Assembly: GCA_958415525.1 (NCBI GenBank)
Contig: CATYZE010000005.1
Span: forward strand, 40,986-104,985
DNA length: 64,000 nt
Origin: an uncultured Collinsella sp.
GTDB lineage: Bacteria > Actinomycetota > Coriobacteriia > Coriobacteriales > Coriobacteriaceae
Direction: 5' to 3'
Each line of letters starts with the position of its first letter. The first letter of the stretch is position 1. The notes beneath the pieces are model-generated. The model was not told the origin of the DNA. It searched no databases and was given only the letters and a program-made list of their open reading frames with translations. Of this stretch, positions 8,546 to 16,857 are shown one piece after another. Both the position numbers and the translations under genes were made by a program.

Positions 8546-11119
8546 TTTGCCCTTGGGCGTGCTGGCGTAGAACTTCTTCTTTTTGGGCTTGCCGGCGGGG
8601 GAGGGATTGCCGTTGCCGTGAGGCTTGCTTTCGCCGTGCTGCTTGCCATCGCCGGCGGGCATCGAACGGGGCGCTGCTGCACGGGGCTTGCGGGCCTCGG
8701 GGTTGCGCAGCTCCTCGACGCGCTCGGCAATTTCCTCGGCGCTAAAGCCGACCTCGGCCATAGCGTCCTCGATGGGCAGGCGGCGCACGATATAGCAGTG
8801 GTGCACCTTCTGGTTGCGTGCGAAGTCCTCGGGGATGGTCTGCGCCGTAATGTCTTCCAGCACCACGCCCGCGCGCGCGAGCTTGCGCGTCTCGGGGCGG
8901 AAACCGCGCAGGTTGCAGCTAAAGATGGCATGGCCGCCCTGCGTGAGCAGGCGCGAAACGCCGGCCAACAGCTCAACGTGGTCGCGCTGGACATCCCAGG
9001 TGCGACGGCCCATCTTGGACGAGTTCGAGAACGTGGGAGGGTCGACAAAGATCAGGTCCCAGCGGTTGCGCGTCTGGCGCTGGTCACGAATCCAGGCGAG
9101 CACGTCGTCGCGCACAAAATGATGCTGCGGGCCCACAAAGCCGTTCTGGCGCATGTTGCGCTCGGCCCAGTCCAGGTAGGTGTTCGAGAGGTCGACCGTC
9201 ACGGTTTCCTCGACGCCGCCATCGGCCGCGTAGCAGGTGGCGGTGCCGGTGTAGGCGAACAGGTTGAGGAAACGGCGTGCCTGCTTGGCGTGCTCGCGCA
9301 CCAGGTTACGGGTGACGCGGTGATCCAGGAAGATGCCGACGTCCAGGTAGTCGTCAAAGTTGACGGCAAAGGTAAGGCCGCCCTCTTCGATGAGCGGCAG
9401 GCGGCGGCGTGCGATGTTGGCGCGCTCGCCCGAGCCTCCCTTGCCGGCGCCCTGCTTGCCGTACTGCGAGCCGCCGCGCGAGCGCATGCGGGCCTTGGCG
9501 TGCACATGCTCGGCCGGAACATCCAGGATACGTGGCGCGATGGCCAAGATGTCGAGCATGCGGGCTTGAGCCAGCGCGGGATCGATGGTCTTGGGCGCAG
9601 CGTATTCGGCGATGACGAGCCAGCGGCCCGGCGTCTGCGGGCAGCCCTCGTACAGGTCGATGGCGGCGGAGTAATCGGGCAGGTCGGCGTCGTAGACACG
9701 GTAGCAGCTCACGCCCTCGCGCTTGGCCCACTTGCGGCGCAGGCGGGCGTTCTTGCGCAGGCGGTTGGCGAACTGCTCGGACTCGGGGATGAGCACGGGC
9801 AGCGGCTTGCCGTCACCCAGGTCGAGCGTGGCGGCGGGCTCGGGCATGGGGGTGTTGGCGGTATCGTCTTCGGCATCTGCGGCCTCGCCCACGGCATCCG
9901 CGGTGGTCGCGGCTTCAAATGCCGCGACGGCGTGGTCGAGCGAGGGCCAGACCTCGATAGCGGCCTCCTCGTTATTGGGCATGACGGCGATGGAGCGCTC
10001 GGGCTCGGCGTGGAGCGCGCGTGCCAGCAGGCCGTCGCGGGTGAGCGCGGCGACCGGTGCCGAAGCAAGCTCGGGTGCACGGCGAAGATCGCCGATGAGC
10101 GTCATGGCATCGTGCATGAGCGACAGCGGGGTCTCGGTGGTGTCTGCGACCACGGCGGCGCCGGCGACAGCGCCCGCGTGATCCAACACGGTGGCTGGCT
10201 TGGCAGCGCAAAAATCGACAAAACGCTTGTAGCCGGCACACTTAACCATGCGCTCGGCGGTCTTGCGGGCGGCGGGGTCGATGTCCACGGCCACGATGCG
10301 TGTCTGGCGCTCGCGGGCCGCGGTTTCGCGCTCGCGCGCCTCGGCAAGCATCTGCTCCCACAGGGCGGCATCGTGCAGCTGCCAGCTCTCAAACCCCCAG
10401 TGCTCGCGGGCGGCGCCCGGCGCACGGTCAGTCAGGATATTCACGGCCTCCAGCAGCAGACCGCCTCCGGCGCACGAGGCGTCGATCAGCGTGGGTAGGG
10501 CCTCGTTCTCGTAATCGTCGGCCGTCAGCTCGCGCTCGCACAGCGCGGTCCAGCCGACCTGCGCCAGCACCAGGGCGGCGTAGTCGGGGCGCAGCACGTG
10601 CGCACCATCGCCGGCGCGGGTCGCGGCAGGCGGCAGGCGTTTGAACAGCGGGTCGCCCGAAAGGTCCAGGCTGATGCTCGCGCGACGCTGGCGCAGCGAA
10701 AGCAGTAGGTGAACGTCGGGATCGGCAGCATCGACATTGGCGCGACGGCCCGTGGCCTCGGCCAGGCGGTCGCACAGCGCGTCTTTGGCGCGCAGGGCCG
10801 AGAAGCGCGTGTTGCGCAGCTGCTCGGTCACGCCGCGGGCGGTGATGGCGATGGTGGCGCCGGGGCGGATGATGGTCTCCCAGGCGATGTCGTAAACGCT
10901 GTCGTACAGCTCGTCGGCATCCTGCGCCTCAAAGCGCCCGAGTACCACGAACACGCGGCTCGCCAGGCGCGACCACAGACAGGCGCGGTAGCCTTCTTCG
11001 AGCTCGCCCTCAAACGTAGCGCGGCCCTTCAGGCGGCGGACATGCGAAAGCCCGAGGCGTTTAAGCTCATCGGCGAGTGCGGACTCAAAGCCCTCGGGGC
11101 AGCTTGCGTAAAATTCCAT
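8543..11119 (-). CDS. rlmKL: RlmKL-type 23S rRNA (guanine) methyltransferase, first half degenerate
   Basis: 858 residues against ~700 in E. coli RlmKL. Order: N-terminal ferredoxin-like/THUMP region (about 1-165), a first Rossmann methyltransferase (about 170-330), a long Ala/Glu-rich linker (about 330-440), then a C-terminal RlmK/RlmI-type methyltransferase with NLFAYTGTATCYAADGG and FVDPPTFSNSSKM (m7G2069-type). The first enzyme shows DASCAGGGLLLEA where RlmL has DPMCGSGTLLIEA, and I find no NPPYG catalytic motif, so its m2G activity may be lost. The C-terminal tail is Lys/Gly-rich. ATG at 11119 follows GAGAGGT. Confidence 0.85.
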   Translation of the reverse strand: MEFYASCPEGFESALADELKRLGLSHVRRLKGRATFEGELEEGYRACLWSRLASRVFVVLGRFEAQDADELYDSVYDIAWETIIRPGATIAITARGVTEQLRNTRFSALRAKDALCDRLAEATGRRANVDAADPDVHLLLSLRQRRASISLDLSGDPLFKRLPPAATRAGDGAHVLRPDYAALVLAQVGWTALCERELTADDYENEALPTLIDASCAGGGLLLEAVNILTDRAPGAAREHWGFESWQLHDAALWEQMLAEARERETAARERQTRIVAVDIDPAARKTAERMVKCAGYKRFVDFCAAKPATVLDHAGAVAGAAVVADTTETPLSLMHDAMTLIGDLRRAPELASAPVAALTRDGLLARALHAEPERSIAVMPNNEEAAIEVWPSLDHAVAAFEAATTADAVGEAADAEDDTANTPMPEPAATLDLGDGKPLPVLIPESEQFANRLRKNARLRRKWAKREGVSCYRVYDADLPDYSAAIDLYEGCPQTPGRWLVIAEYAAPKTIDPALAQARMLDILAIAPRILDVPAEHVHAKARMRSRGGSQYGKQGAGKGGSGERANIARRRLPLIEEGGLTFAVNFDDYLDVGIFLDHRVTRNLVREHAKQARRFLNLFAYTGTATCYAADGGVEETVTVDLSNTYLDWAERNMRQNGFVGPQHHFVRDDVLAWIRDQRQTRNRWDLIFVDPPTFSNSSKMGRRTWDVQRDHVELLAGVSRLLTQGGHAIFSCNLRGFRPETRKLARAGVVLEDITAQTIPEDFARNQKVHHCYIVRRLPIEDAMAEVGFSAEEIAERVEELRNPEARKPRAAAPRSMPAGDGKQHGESKPHGNGNPSPAGKPKKKKFYASTPKGK

Positions 11120-11194
11120 GGGTGACCTCTCTGGTTGCGTCGCTCCATTATATGATGGATGCTTCGTTTGCCCTTATCCTCGAAAGGAACCCAT

Positions 11195-12022
11195 ATGATT
11201 GATGCGTGCCCCGATTCCGCCGTGCTCTTTTTTGACGTGGACGGCACGCTGACGTCGTTCGATCCCGACGATATGACCGATAAGGACTTTTCGGCGGTTC
11301 GCCCTTCGCAGACGGTCGTCGAGGCGTTTCATCGTCTGCGCGACGCAGGGCACAAGGCGTTTATCTGCACGGGTCGCCCCCTGTGGCTCATCGCGGACAG
11401 CTTGCGTGCGCTCGACCCCGCGGGCGTCGTTGCCATGGCGGGCGCCACGCTTGAGGTCGAGGGCTGCGTGGTGCATGAGGACTGCTTTGACGAGGACGTT
11501 GTCGAGGAGCTTGCCCGCCGCATTGCCGTGGCGGGCGGCGAGGCTTTTTTCGAGGCCAACGCTGCGACCTTTGCGCTGGAGCCCACGGGCGTTGAGCAGT
11601 CGTCTTTGATCGGCACCTCTGTGGTGCATAGCGCCGGGGAAATGCACGTCGACGGTCGTCTGCGCGTGGGCAAGGTGTGCCTGAATGCACCTAACTTGGC
11701 GCGCGTGGCCAACGACGATGGCTTTATCGAGCGCAACTTTGAGCTGTGCAATACCGGTGGCCAGAACCGCGAGCTCAGCCCCAAGGGCATCGACAAAGGC
11801 GTGGGCGTGGCGCGGGCGCTGGAGTATCTGGGCCGCGCCGGCAACGTGCGTACCTTTGGCTTTGGCGATTCGGGCAACGACCTGGGCATGCTCGCCGCCG
11901 TCGAGACGGCCGTGGCCATGGGTAATGCCATGCCCGAGGTCAAGGCAGTCGCCGACTACGTGACCGACGACGTCGCGCACGACGGCACCGTCACGGCGAT
12001 GCGCCACTTCGGCTTAATTTAA
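11195..12022 (+). CDS. HAD superfamily (Cof/IIB type) phosphatase
   Basis: 275 residues. Motif I FFDVDGTL (nucleophile and acid Asp) is at the N terminus, motif II is ICTGRP, and motifs III/IV are KGIDKGVGV and FGFGDSGNDLGM. A large cap domain separates motifs II and III, as in HAD-IIB enzymes that dephosphorylate sugar phosphates or flavin/PLP phosphates. ATG at 11195 follows GAAAGGAAC. Divergent from rlmKL with a 75-base gap holding both promoters. Substrate not predictable. Confidence 0.88.
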   Translation: MIDACPDSAVLFFDVDGTLTSFDPDDMTDKDFSAVRPSQTVVEAFHRLRDAGHKAFICTGRPLWLIADSLRALDPAGVVAMAGATLEVEGCVVHEDCFDEDVVEELARRIAVAGGEAFFEANAATFALEPTGVEQSSLIGTSVVHSAGEMHVDGRLRVGKVCLNAPNLARVANDDGFIERNFELCNTGGQNRELSPKGIDKGVGVARALEYLGRAGNVRTFGFGDSGNDLGMLAAVETAVAMGNAMPEVKAVADYVTDDVAHDGTVTAMRHFGLI

Positions 12023-12117
12023 GAGGCCCGCTCAGCTACCGTTCGCCCGCGGCGGACGGCTCAAGTCGGCCCGCCCTGCAAAATCGTTTTGCCGCTGGAG
12101 CGCATGGTCAAAAACGC

Positions 12118-12192
12118 TAAAGTGTTTATACCGTTCGCCGAGAAGGTAAAAACCCGCAGCTCACGTCTTGATAAACATAGGTAAAGTGTTTA
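12118..12192 (+). promoter_or_regulatory. Eleven-base direct repeat upstream of the transaldolase gene
   Basis: TAAAGTGTTTA occurs at 12118-12128 and again at 12182-12192, 64 bases apart, about six helical turns. The second copy ends 40 bases before the aldolase ATG. It could be a repressor or activator site; no regulator is known. Confidence 0.4.
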
Positions 12193-12232
12193 GCAGTTTA
12201 CCGGCCGTATGCAGACGAAAGGAATCAGGCAG

Positions 12233-12937
12233 ATGGCAATCAAGGTGTTCGCTGACGGTGCAAACCTCGAGGGCATGCTCGACATGTACGAGAACGGCAA
12301 CGTTCAGGGCTTCACGACCAACCCGTCCCTTATGAAGAAGGGCGGCGTGACGGATTACCGCGCGTTTGCCAAGGAGGTCCTGGCCCACATCACCGATGTG
12401 TCCGTGTCGTTTGAGGTCTTTGCCGACGACGTCGAGACCATGGAGGTCGAGGCCCGCGAGATCGCTACCTGGGCAGATAACGTCTACGTCAAGATTCCGT
12501 GCGTGACCACCAAGGGTGAGTCCACCGCCGAGCTGGTCCGCAAGCTTTCGGCCGACGGCATCAAGGTCAACGTCACCACCATCTTTACGCCTGCGCAGGT
12601 CGACGAGATGGTCGAGGCCGTTGACGCCGAGACGCCGTCAATCATCTCGCTCTTTGCCGGCCGCATCGCCGACACCGGCGTCGACCCCATTCCGTTTATG
12701 ACGGAGTCGGTCAAGAAGGCCGCCGCCAAGCCCAACTGCGAGGTCCTGTGGGCGTCCACGCGTGAGCTTATCAATATTTACCAGGCAGAAGCCTGCGGTT
12801 GCCAGATCATCACGGTGCCCAACAGCATTCTGGCCAAGCGCAAGAACATCGGCCGCGACCCGTACGAGGTCTCGCTCGACACCGTCCGCGGCTTTGCCAA
12901 GGATATCGCCTCGCTCGGATTCCACATCCTGCCATAG
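12233..12937 (+). CDS. Transaldolase / fructose-6-phosphate aldolase family
   Basis: 234 residues, the short (FSA/TalC-like) class. It begins KVFADGANLEGM and has GFTTNPSLMKKGG; Lys87 in VYVKIP is the expected Schiff-base lysine. Such decameric enzymes transfer or cleave dihydroxyacetone units in the pentose-phosphate or related pathways. ATG at 12233 has GAAAGGA nine bases upstream; the ATG at 12209 lies before that site and is less likely. It is a single gene, preceded by a direct repeat that may be an operator. Confidence 0.88.
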   Translation: MAIKVFADGANLEGMLDMYENGNVQGFTTNPSLMKKGGVTDYRAFAKEVLAHITDVSVSFEVFADDVETMEVEAREIATWADNVYVKIPCVTTKGESTAELVRKLSADGIKVNVTTIFTPAQVDEMVEAVDAETPSIISLFAGRIADTGVDPIPFMTESVKKAAAKPNCEVLWASTRELINIYQAEACGCQIITVPNSILAKRKNIGRDPYEVSLDTVRGFAKDIASLGFHILP

Positions 12938-12966
12938 GGCGAACGCGAGCCGCGGGTGTTGTCGCG

Positions 12967-13060
12967 GCGCAGGGTGAGAGGGCCGGCCCCTTTTACTCTG
13001 CGCTCACGCGCTTCGCGAGGGTCGCGCCGAGCAAAAGGGGCCGGCCCTCTCACCCTGCGC
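12967..13060. repeat. 28-bp perfect inverted repeat with 38-base spacer
   Basis: Arms 12967-12994 and 13033-13060 are perfectly complementary and very GC-rich, separated by 38 bases. It lies 29 bases beyond the aldolase stop. There is no U-tract. The geometry resembles the repeats at 15521 and 20263, although the sequences differ. Confidence 0.8.
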
Positions 13061-13107
13061 CTGGGGCGTCCTTGCTCGTAGGGGTTCTGAGCTGAATAAG
13101 ACTTGGC

Positions 13108-13142
13108 TGGTGCCGCCTCTTTGTTGGGGCGGCACCATTTTT
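13108..13142 (+). terminator. Intrinsic terminator downstream of the aldolase
   Basis: A 10-bp GC-rich stem (13108-13117 with 13128-13137) is followed by five T residues. It lies ~170 bases after the aldolase stop. The 326-base gap 12938-13263 holds this hairpin, the long inverted repeat before it and the palindrome cluster after it, and no gene. Confidence 0.75.
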
Positions 13143-13153
13143 GTTGCGGTATC

Positions 13154-13228
13154 TGCAAGTTTTTCTCAGTGCGTGACAAAAACTTGCAAAGTTTGCAAGT
13201 TCTTTCCATCGAGTGAGAAAAACTTGCA
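13154..13228. repeat. Nested TTGCAAGTT palindromes
   Basis: A perfect 15-bp inverted repeat (13154-13168 with 13214-13228) encloses a perfect 9-bp palindrome (13182-13190 with 13192-13200). The 9-mer TTGCAAGTT or its complement occurs repeatedly here. It lies just beyond the tex stop codon. A loosely similar AT-rich palindrome pair is at 34350-34429. Confidence 0.65.
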
Positions 13229-13263
13229 AGTTCGACGATGGATGGCGGCGGCTCGCCTTTCTG

Positions 13264-15411
13264 TTACTTCCCCTGCACCATGGTGAGGGAGATCTTTTTG
13301 CGGTCGCGGTCGACCTTCTCTACCCATACCTTTACCGTGTCGCCGACGCGCACCACGTCGCTGGGGTGCTTGACGAAGCGGTTGGCTAGCTTGGAGATGT
13401 GCACGAGGCCGTCCTGGTGTACGCCCACGTCGACGAAGGCGCCGAAGTCGACGACGTTGCGCACCGTGCCCTTGAGCTCCATGCCGGGCTCCAGGTCGTC
13501 GATGGAAAGCGCCGAGCGGCTAAAGACCACCTCGGGCGCGTCGTCACGCGGGTCGCGGCCGGGCTTCTTGAGCTCGTTAACGATGTCGATGAGCGTCAGG
13601 GTGCCACAGTCCAGGTCGCTTGCCAGCGCCGAGATGCTGCCCAGGCGGCGCTCGATATCGGGCACGCCGCCGCGGCTGAGCTCGCTGGCCGCCACGCCTG
13701 CACGCTCCAGGACGGACGTCGCCACCTCGTAGCTTTCGGGGTGGACGCTTGTGGCGTCGAGCGGATTCTTGCCGCCGCTGATGCGCAGGAAGCCCGCGGC
13801 GTTGAGATATGCCTTGGGTCCCAGCTTGGGGACCTTCTTGAGCTGGCGGCGATCGGTGAAGGCGCCGTTTTCCTCGCGGTAGGCCACGATGTTCTTGGCC
13901 ACGCTCGGCGTGATGCCCGACACGTAGCCCAGTAGGCTCGCGCTTGCGGTGTTCACGTCGACGCCCACGCGGTTGACGACGTCCTCCACCACGTGGCCCA
14001 GCGTGCGCGAAAGCTCGGCCTGGTCAAGGTCGTGCTGGTACTGGCCCACGCCGATGGACTGGGGCGGAATCTTGACGAGCTCCGCCAGAGGGTCCTGCAG
14101 GCGGCGGCCCAAGCTCATGGCGCCGCGCACGGTGACGTCCAAGTCAGGATACTCCTGGCTCGCGAGCTCGGAGGCGGAATACACCGACGCGCCGGCCTCG
14201 TTCACGATGGTGTAGCGCAAGCTGGGAGCCTGCTCGGCAATGAACTCCGAGACGACTTCCTCGGTCTCGCGGCTGGCGGTGCCGTTGCCGATGACGATGG
14301 TGTTGACGCCGTCCTTCTTGACGAGGCGGGCGAGCTCGCGCTTGGTGCCGGCGACGTCGTGGCGCGGCTTGGTGGGGTAGACCACGCCGTGGTCGAGCAG
14401 CTTGCCGGTTTCGTCCATGACGGCGACCTTGCAGCCGGTGCGGTAGCCCGGATCGAGCGCGAGCACGCGGGCGCCGCGCACGGGGCGCGCCGAGAGCAGG
14501 CCCTCGAGATTCTTGGCAAAGACGTTGATGGCCTCGGTCTGCGCACGGACGGTGAGCTTGGCGCGGGCCTCGCGCTCCAGCGAGGGGGCCATGAGGCGCT
14601 TGTAGCCGTCAGCGATGGCGGCGTCGAAGATGGGTGCAAACACGCCTTGGCGACGGGGCCAACGGCTGCCGAGGCGTGCCGTGGCGGCGGCGCCGTCGAC
14701 GTTCACGCGCACGCGGAGCTTGCCCTCGCGCTCGCCGCGGTCGATGGCCAGCACGCGGTGGTTGGGGATGCGGCGCAGCGGCTCGTCAAAGTTGTAGTAG
14801 GGCTCGTAGGGAGTCTTCTCGGCGGGGTCGGTGGCCTCGACGACGATATCGGCGGTGTTTTGCGTAAAAGCGCGCAGGTCGGCGACGTTCTCGGGGTCCT
14901 CGGCCACCGTCTCGGCCACGATGTCGGCCGCACCGGCGAGCGCCTTCTCGGGCGTGTCGAAGCCGGCGTCCTCGTTGACGTAGGCCGCGGCGGCGTCGAG
15001 CGCGCTGCCCTTGGCGGAGGCCTGCATGATGATCATGTTGGCGAGCGGCTCCAGGCCTGCCTCGCGGGCCTTCTGCGCGCGGGTCATGCGCTTTTTGCGG
15101 TAGGGCTTGTAGAGGTCCTCGACGCGCTGGAGCTGCGTGGCCTCGCGAATCTGCTGCTCGAGCTCGGGCGTGAGTTTGCTCTGGGCGTCGATGAGCAGGA
15201 TGACATCGTCTTTACGCTGCTCAAGGTTGCGCAGGTAGGACAGACGCTCGTCGAGCGCGCGCAGGGCGACGTCGTCCATGCCGCCTGTGGCTTCCTTGCG
15301 GTAGCGCGAGATAAAGGGGATGGTGTTGCCCTCATCGATGAGCTTGACGGCCGCCTCGACGTTGGCAGCCTTAAGGTTGAGCTCGCGGGCGAGCTGGGCG
15401 ATAAGATCCAT
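13264..15411 (-). CDS. tex: Tex-family RNA-binding transcription accessory protein
   Basis: 715 residues, normal for Tex. Order: helical N-terminal domain (about 1-200), YqgF/RNase-H-like fold (VLALDPGYRTGCKVAVMD, about 320-450), helix-hairpin-helix DNA-binding segment (LLGYVSGITPSVAKNIV, about 490-560), and a C-terminal S1 domain (GTVRNVVDFGAFVDVGVHQ). Tex binds nucleic acids and is linked to transcription fidelity and ribosome-associated processes. ATG at 15411 follows AAGGAG; the reading frame extends to 15477 but without a ribosome site. Single gene. Confidence 0.93.
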   Translation of the reverse strand: MDLIAQLARELNLKAANVEAAVKLIDEGNTIPFISRYRKEATGGMDDVALRALDERLSYLRNLEQRKDDVILLIDAQSKLTPELEQQIREATQLQRVEDLYKPYRKKRMTRAQKAREAGLEPLANMIIMQASAKGSALDAAAAYVNEDAGFDTPEKALAGAADIVAETVAEDPENVADLRAFTQNTADIVVEATDPAEKTPYEPYYNFDEPLRRIPNHRVLAIDRGEREGKLRVRVNVDGAAATARLGSRWPRRQGVFAPIFDAAIADGYKRLMAPSLEREARAKLTVRAQTEAINVFAKNLEGLLSARPVRGARVLALDPGYRTGCKVAVMDETGKLLDHGVVYPTKPRHDVAGTKRELARLVKKDGVNTIVIGNGTASRETEEVVSEFIAEQAPSLRYTIVNEAGASVYSASELASQEYPDLDVTVRGAMSLGRRLQDPLAELVKIPPQSIGVGQYQHDLDQAELSRTLGHVVEDVVNRVGVDVNTASASLLGYVSGITPSVAKNIVAYREENGAFTDRRQLKKVPKLGPKAYLNAAGFLRISGGKNPLDATSVHPESYEVATSVLERAGVAASELSRGGVPDIERRLGSISALASDLDCGTLTLIDIVNELKKPGRDPRDDAPEVVFSRSALSIDDLEPGMELKGTVRNVVDFGAFVDVGVHQDGLVHISKLANRFVKHPSDVVRVGDTVKVWVEKVDRDRKKISLTMVQGK

Positions 15412-15520
15412 GGAACTCCTTGCGTTTAAGGTGCGTTTGCAGCACAGGGCTACCAAGGATACCACCCGCCCCTCCACCCAAGTAGTCTTTTTGGGACGGG
15501 GCTCCTTTAGCTACTTTGGC

Positions 15521-15628
15521 GATGATTTTTCTGGGACGGGGATTAAAAAATCATTTTGGGTGACGCGAGGCTGGTCGAGCGGCGGGGAACGGAAATGATT
15601 TTTTAATCCCCGTCCCAGAAAAATCATC
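15521..15628. repeat. 36-bp perfect inverted repeat with 36-base spacer
   Basis: Arms 15521-15556 and 15593-15628 are perfectly complementary over 36 bases. A partial extra copy of the arm core (GGGACGGGG) occurs at 15493-15501. It fills most of the gap 15412-15749 between the divergent start of tex and the end of the Gfo/Idh gene; the rest holds a terminator. Such a palindrome could extrude as a cruciform or fold as a very stable RNA hairpin. Confidence 0.85.
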
Positions 15629-15644
15629 GGGTGGAAAGGGTAGC

Positions 15645-15679
15645 AAAACGCCCCGCGGCAGGAGGCTGCTCGCGGGGCG
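15645..15679 (-). terminator. Intrinsic terminator of the SDR-MFS-Gfo/Idh operon
   Basis: A 9-bp stem (15649-15657 with 15671-15679) is followed, on the - strand, by TTTTGCT. It lies ~70 bases beyond the stop codon of the leftward Gfo/Idh gene, whose operon it would end. Confidence 0.7.
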
Positions 15680-15749
15680 AAGAAGAGGGGCTTAATTTGT
15701 GGCGGGCCGAGGGGTCCGGCTTAGGCGTTTGCCGCGGCCCGTTCGGGCT

Positions 15750-16790
15750 TTACAGCTCGACGAGGTTGCCGGTCTCGGCGGCCTCCTTGATGGCGTTAAG
15801 CAGCGTGAGCGTCTTGACGTTGTCGGCGGGGGTCACGACGGGCTCGACCTCGCGGCGGACGACCTTCACAAAGTGCTTGAGCTGCATCTTGTGCGGCAGC
15901 GCCGGGTCCACAGCCGGGATCTCCATCTGCAGCGGCTTGTGCCAGTTAGAGGCGCCGTCGTAGGAGAACTGGTGCAGGCGGGGCAGCGACAGGGCGCCCT
16001 TGGTGCCGCCGATAAAGTAGGCGTCGGCGTCGAAGGGGCGGTACTGCGGATCCTCGCGAGCGGTGGCCTCCCAGTTCCAAGGGCTGGCGGTGGCGTCGGA
16101 GATGGTCATGCTCGCAAGCGCGCCATCGGCAAAACGGACGTTGACCACAGCGGAGTCCTCGGTCTCAAAACCGCGGGCGGCGCTGGATTGCATGCCCTGG
16201 ACGGCAACGGGCTCGCCCAGCAGGTAGCGGAGCAGGTCGACGTCGTGCACCAGGTTGACCAGGATCGGGCCGGCACCCTTCTTGCGGCGCCACTCGACAT
16301 CGAAGTACTCGTCATTCTTATAGATCATGTAGTGGAAGCTCGACACGGTGAGCTTGCCCAGCTCGCCGGACTCGATGATCTCCTTGGCCTTGTTGACGAA
16401 GGGGTTGTGGCGACGGTGCTGGCCCACGAGCACGGGCACGCCGGCGGTCTCGGCCTCGGCGGCGAAGGCCTGGGCGTCCTCGAGGTCGTTGGAGATCGGC
16501 TTTTCGACCAGCGGCACGATGTTGCGCTTGACGGCCTCGCGGGCGACGCCCAGGTGCAGGTCGTTGGGCGTGGCGATGATGACGGCCTCGGGCTTGACCT
16601 CGTCCATCATCTGGGCGGGATCGGTAAAGAACGGCACGCCGGCGGCCTCGGCCGTGGCGCGGGCGCCCTCAAAGGCGTCGGCGATGGCGACGAGCTCGGC
16701 CTCGGGCTCCTCGGTGACAAAGCGGATGTGGTTGCGGCCCATGGCGCCGGCGCCGATGACGGCAATGCGGACGGGGTTGAGCTCAGACAT
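15750..16790 (-). CDS. Gfo/Idh/MocA family NAD(P)-dependent oxidoreductase
   Basis: 346 residues. The N-terminal Rossmann domain shows VIGAGAMGRNHIRF and the family EKPISND stretch (catalytic Lys); the C-terminal alpha/beta domain carries GPILVNLVHDVDLLRYL with the usual His-Asp pair. These enzymes oxidise or reduce sugars, inositols and their derivatives. It is the last gene of a leftward operon SDR-MFS-Gfo/Idh, so it probably catabolises the compound brought in by the MFS carrier. ATG at 16790 follows AAGGAG. The substrate is unknown. Confidence 0.9.
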   Translation of the reverse strand: MSELNPVRIAVIGAGAMGRNHIRFVTEEPEAELVAIADAFEGARATAEAAGVPFFTDPAQMMDEVKPEAVIIATPNDLHLGVAREAVKRNIVPLVEKPISNDLEDAQAFAAEAETAGVPVLVGQHRRHNPFVNKAKEIIESGELGKLTVSSFHYMIYKNDEYFDVEWRRKKGAGPILVNLVHDVDLLRYLLGEPVAVQGMQSSAARGFETEDSAVVNVRFADGALASMTISDATASPWNWEATAREDPQYRPFDADAYFIGGTKGALSLPRLHQFSYDGASNWHKPLQMEIPAVDPALPHKMQLKHFVKVVRREVEPVVTPADNVKTLTLLNAIKEAAETGNLVEL

Positions 16791-16819
16791 TTCGACTCCT
16801 TAATGGTGGTGGCGGTGGA

Positions 16820-16848
16820 ATGCGGCAAGGGGGCGGCCCTTGCCGCAT
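16820..16848. repeat. Family Y hairpin, copy 2
   Basis: A perfect 12-bp stem, 16820-16831 with 16837-16848, lies between the MFS stop and the Gfo/Idh start within the operon. It resembles copy 1 (GCGGCAA...TTGCCGC) with a changed core. It could stabilise mRNA ends or damp expression of the last gene. Confidence 0.65.
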
Positions 16849-16857
16849 CAAGCAAAA

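Noticed and set aside
13108..13142. T-box riboswitch, because of GGTGCCGCC
   Set aside because: No specifier stem or T-box sequence, and the gene downstream faces the other way; it is a plain terminator.
13993..15429. 478-codon + strand frame opposite tex
   Set aside because: Shadow of tex; no ribosome site and repetitive Gly/Val/Ala-rich translation.
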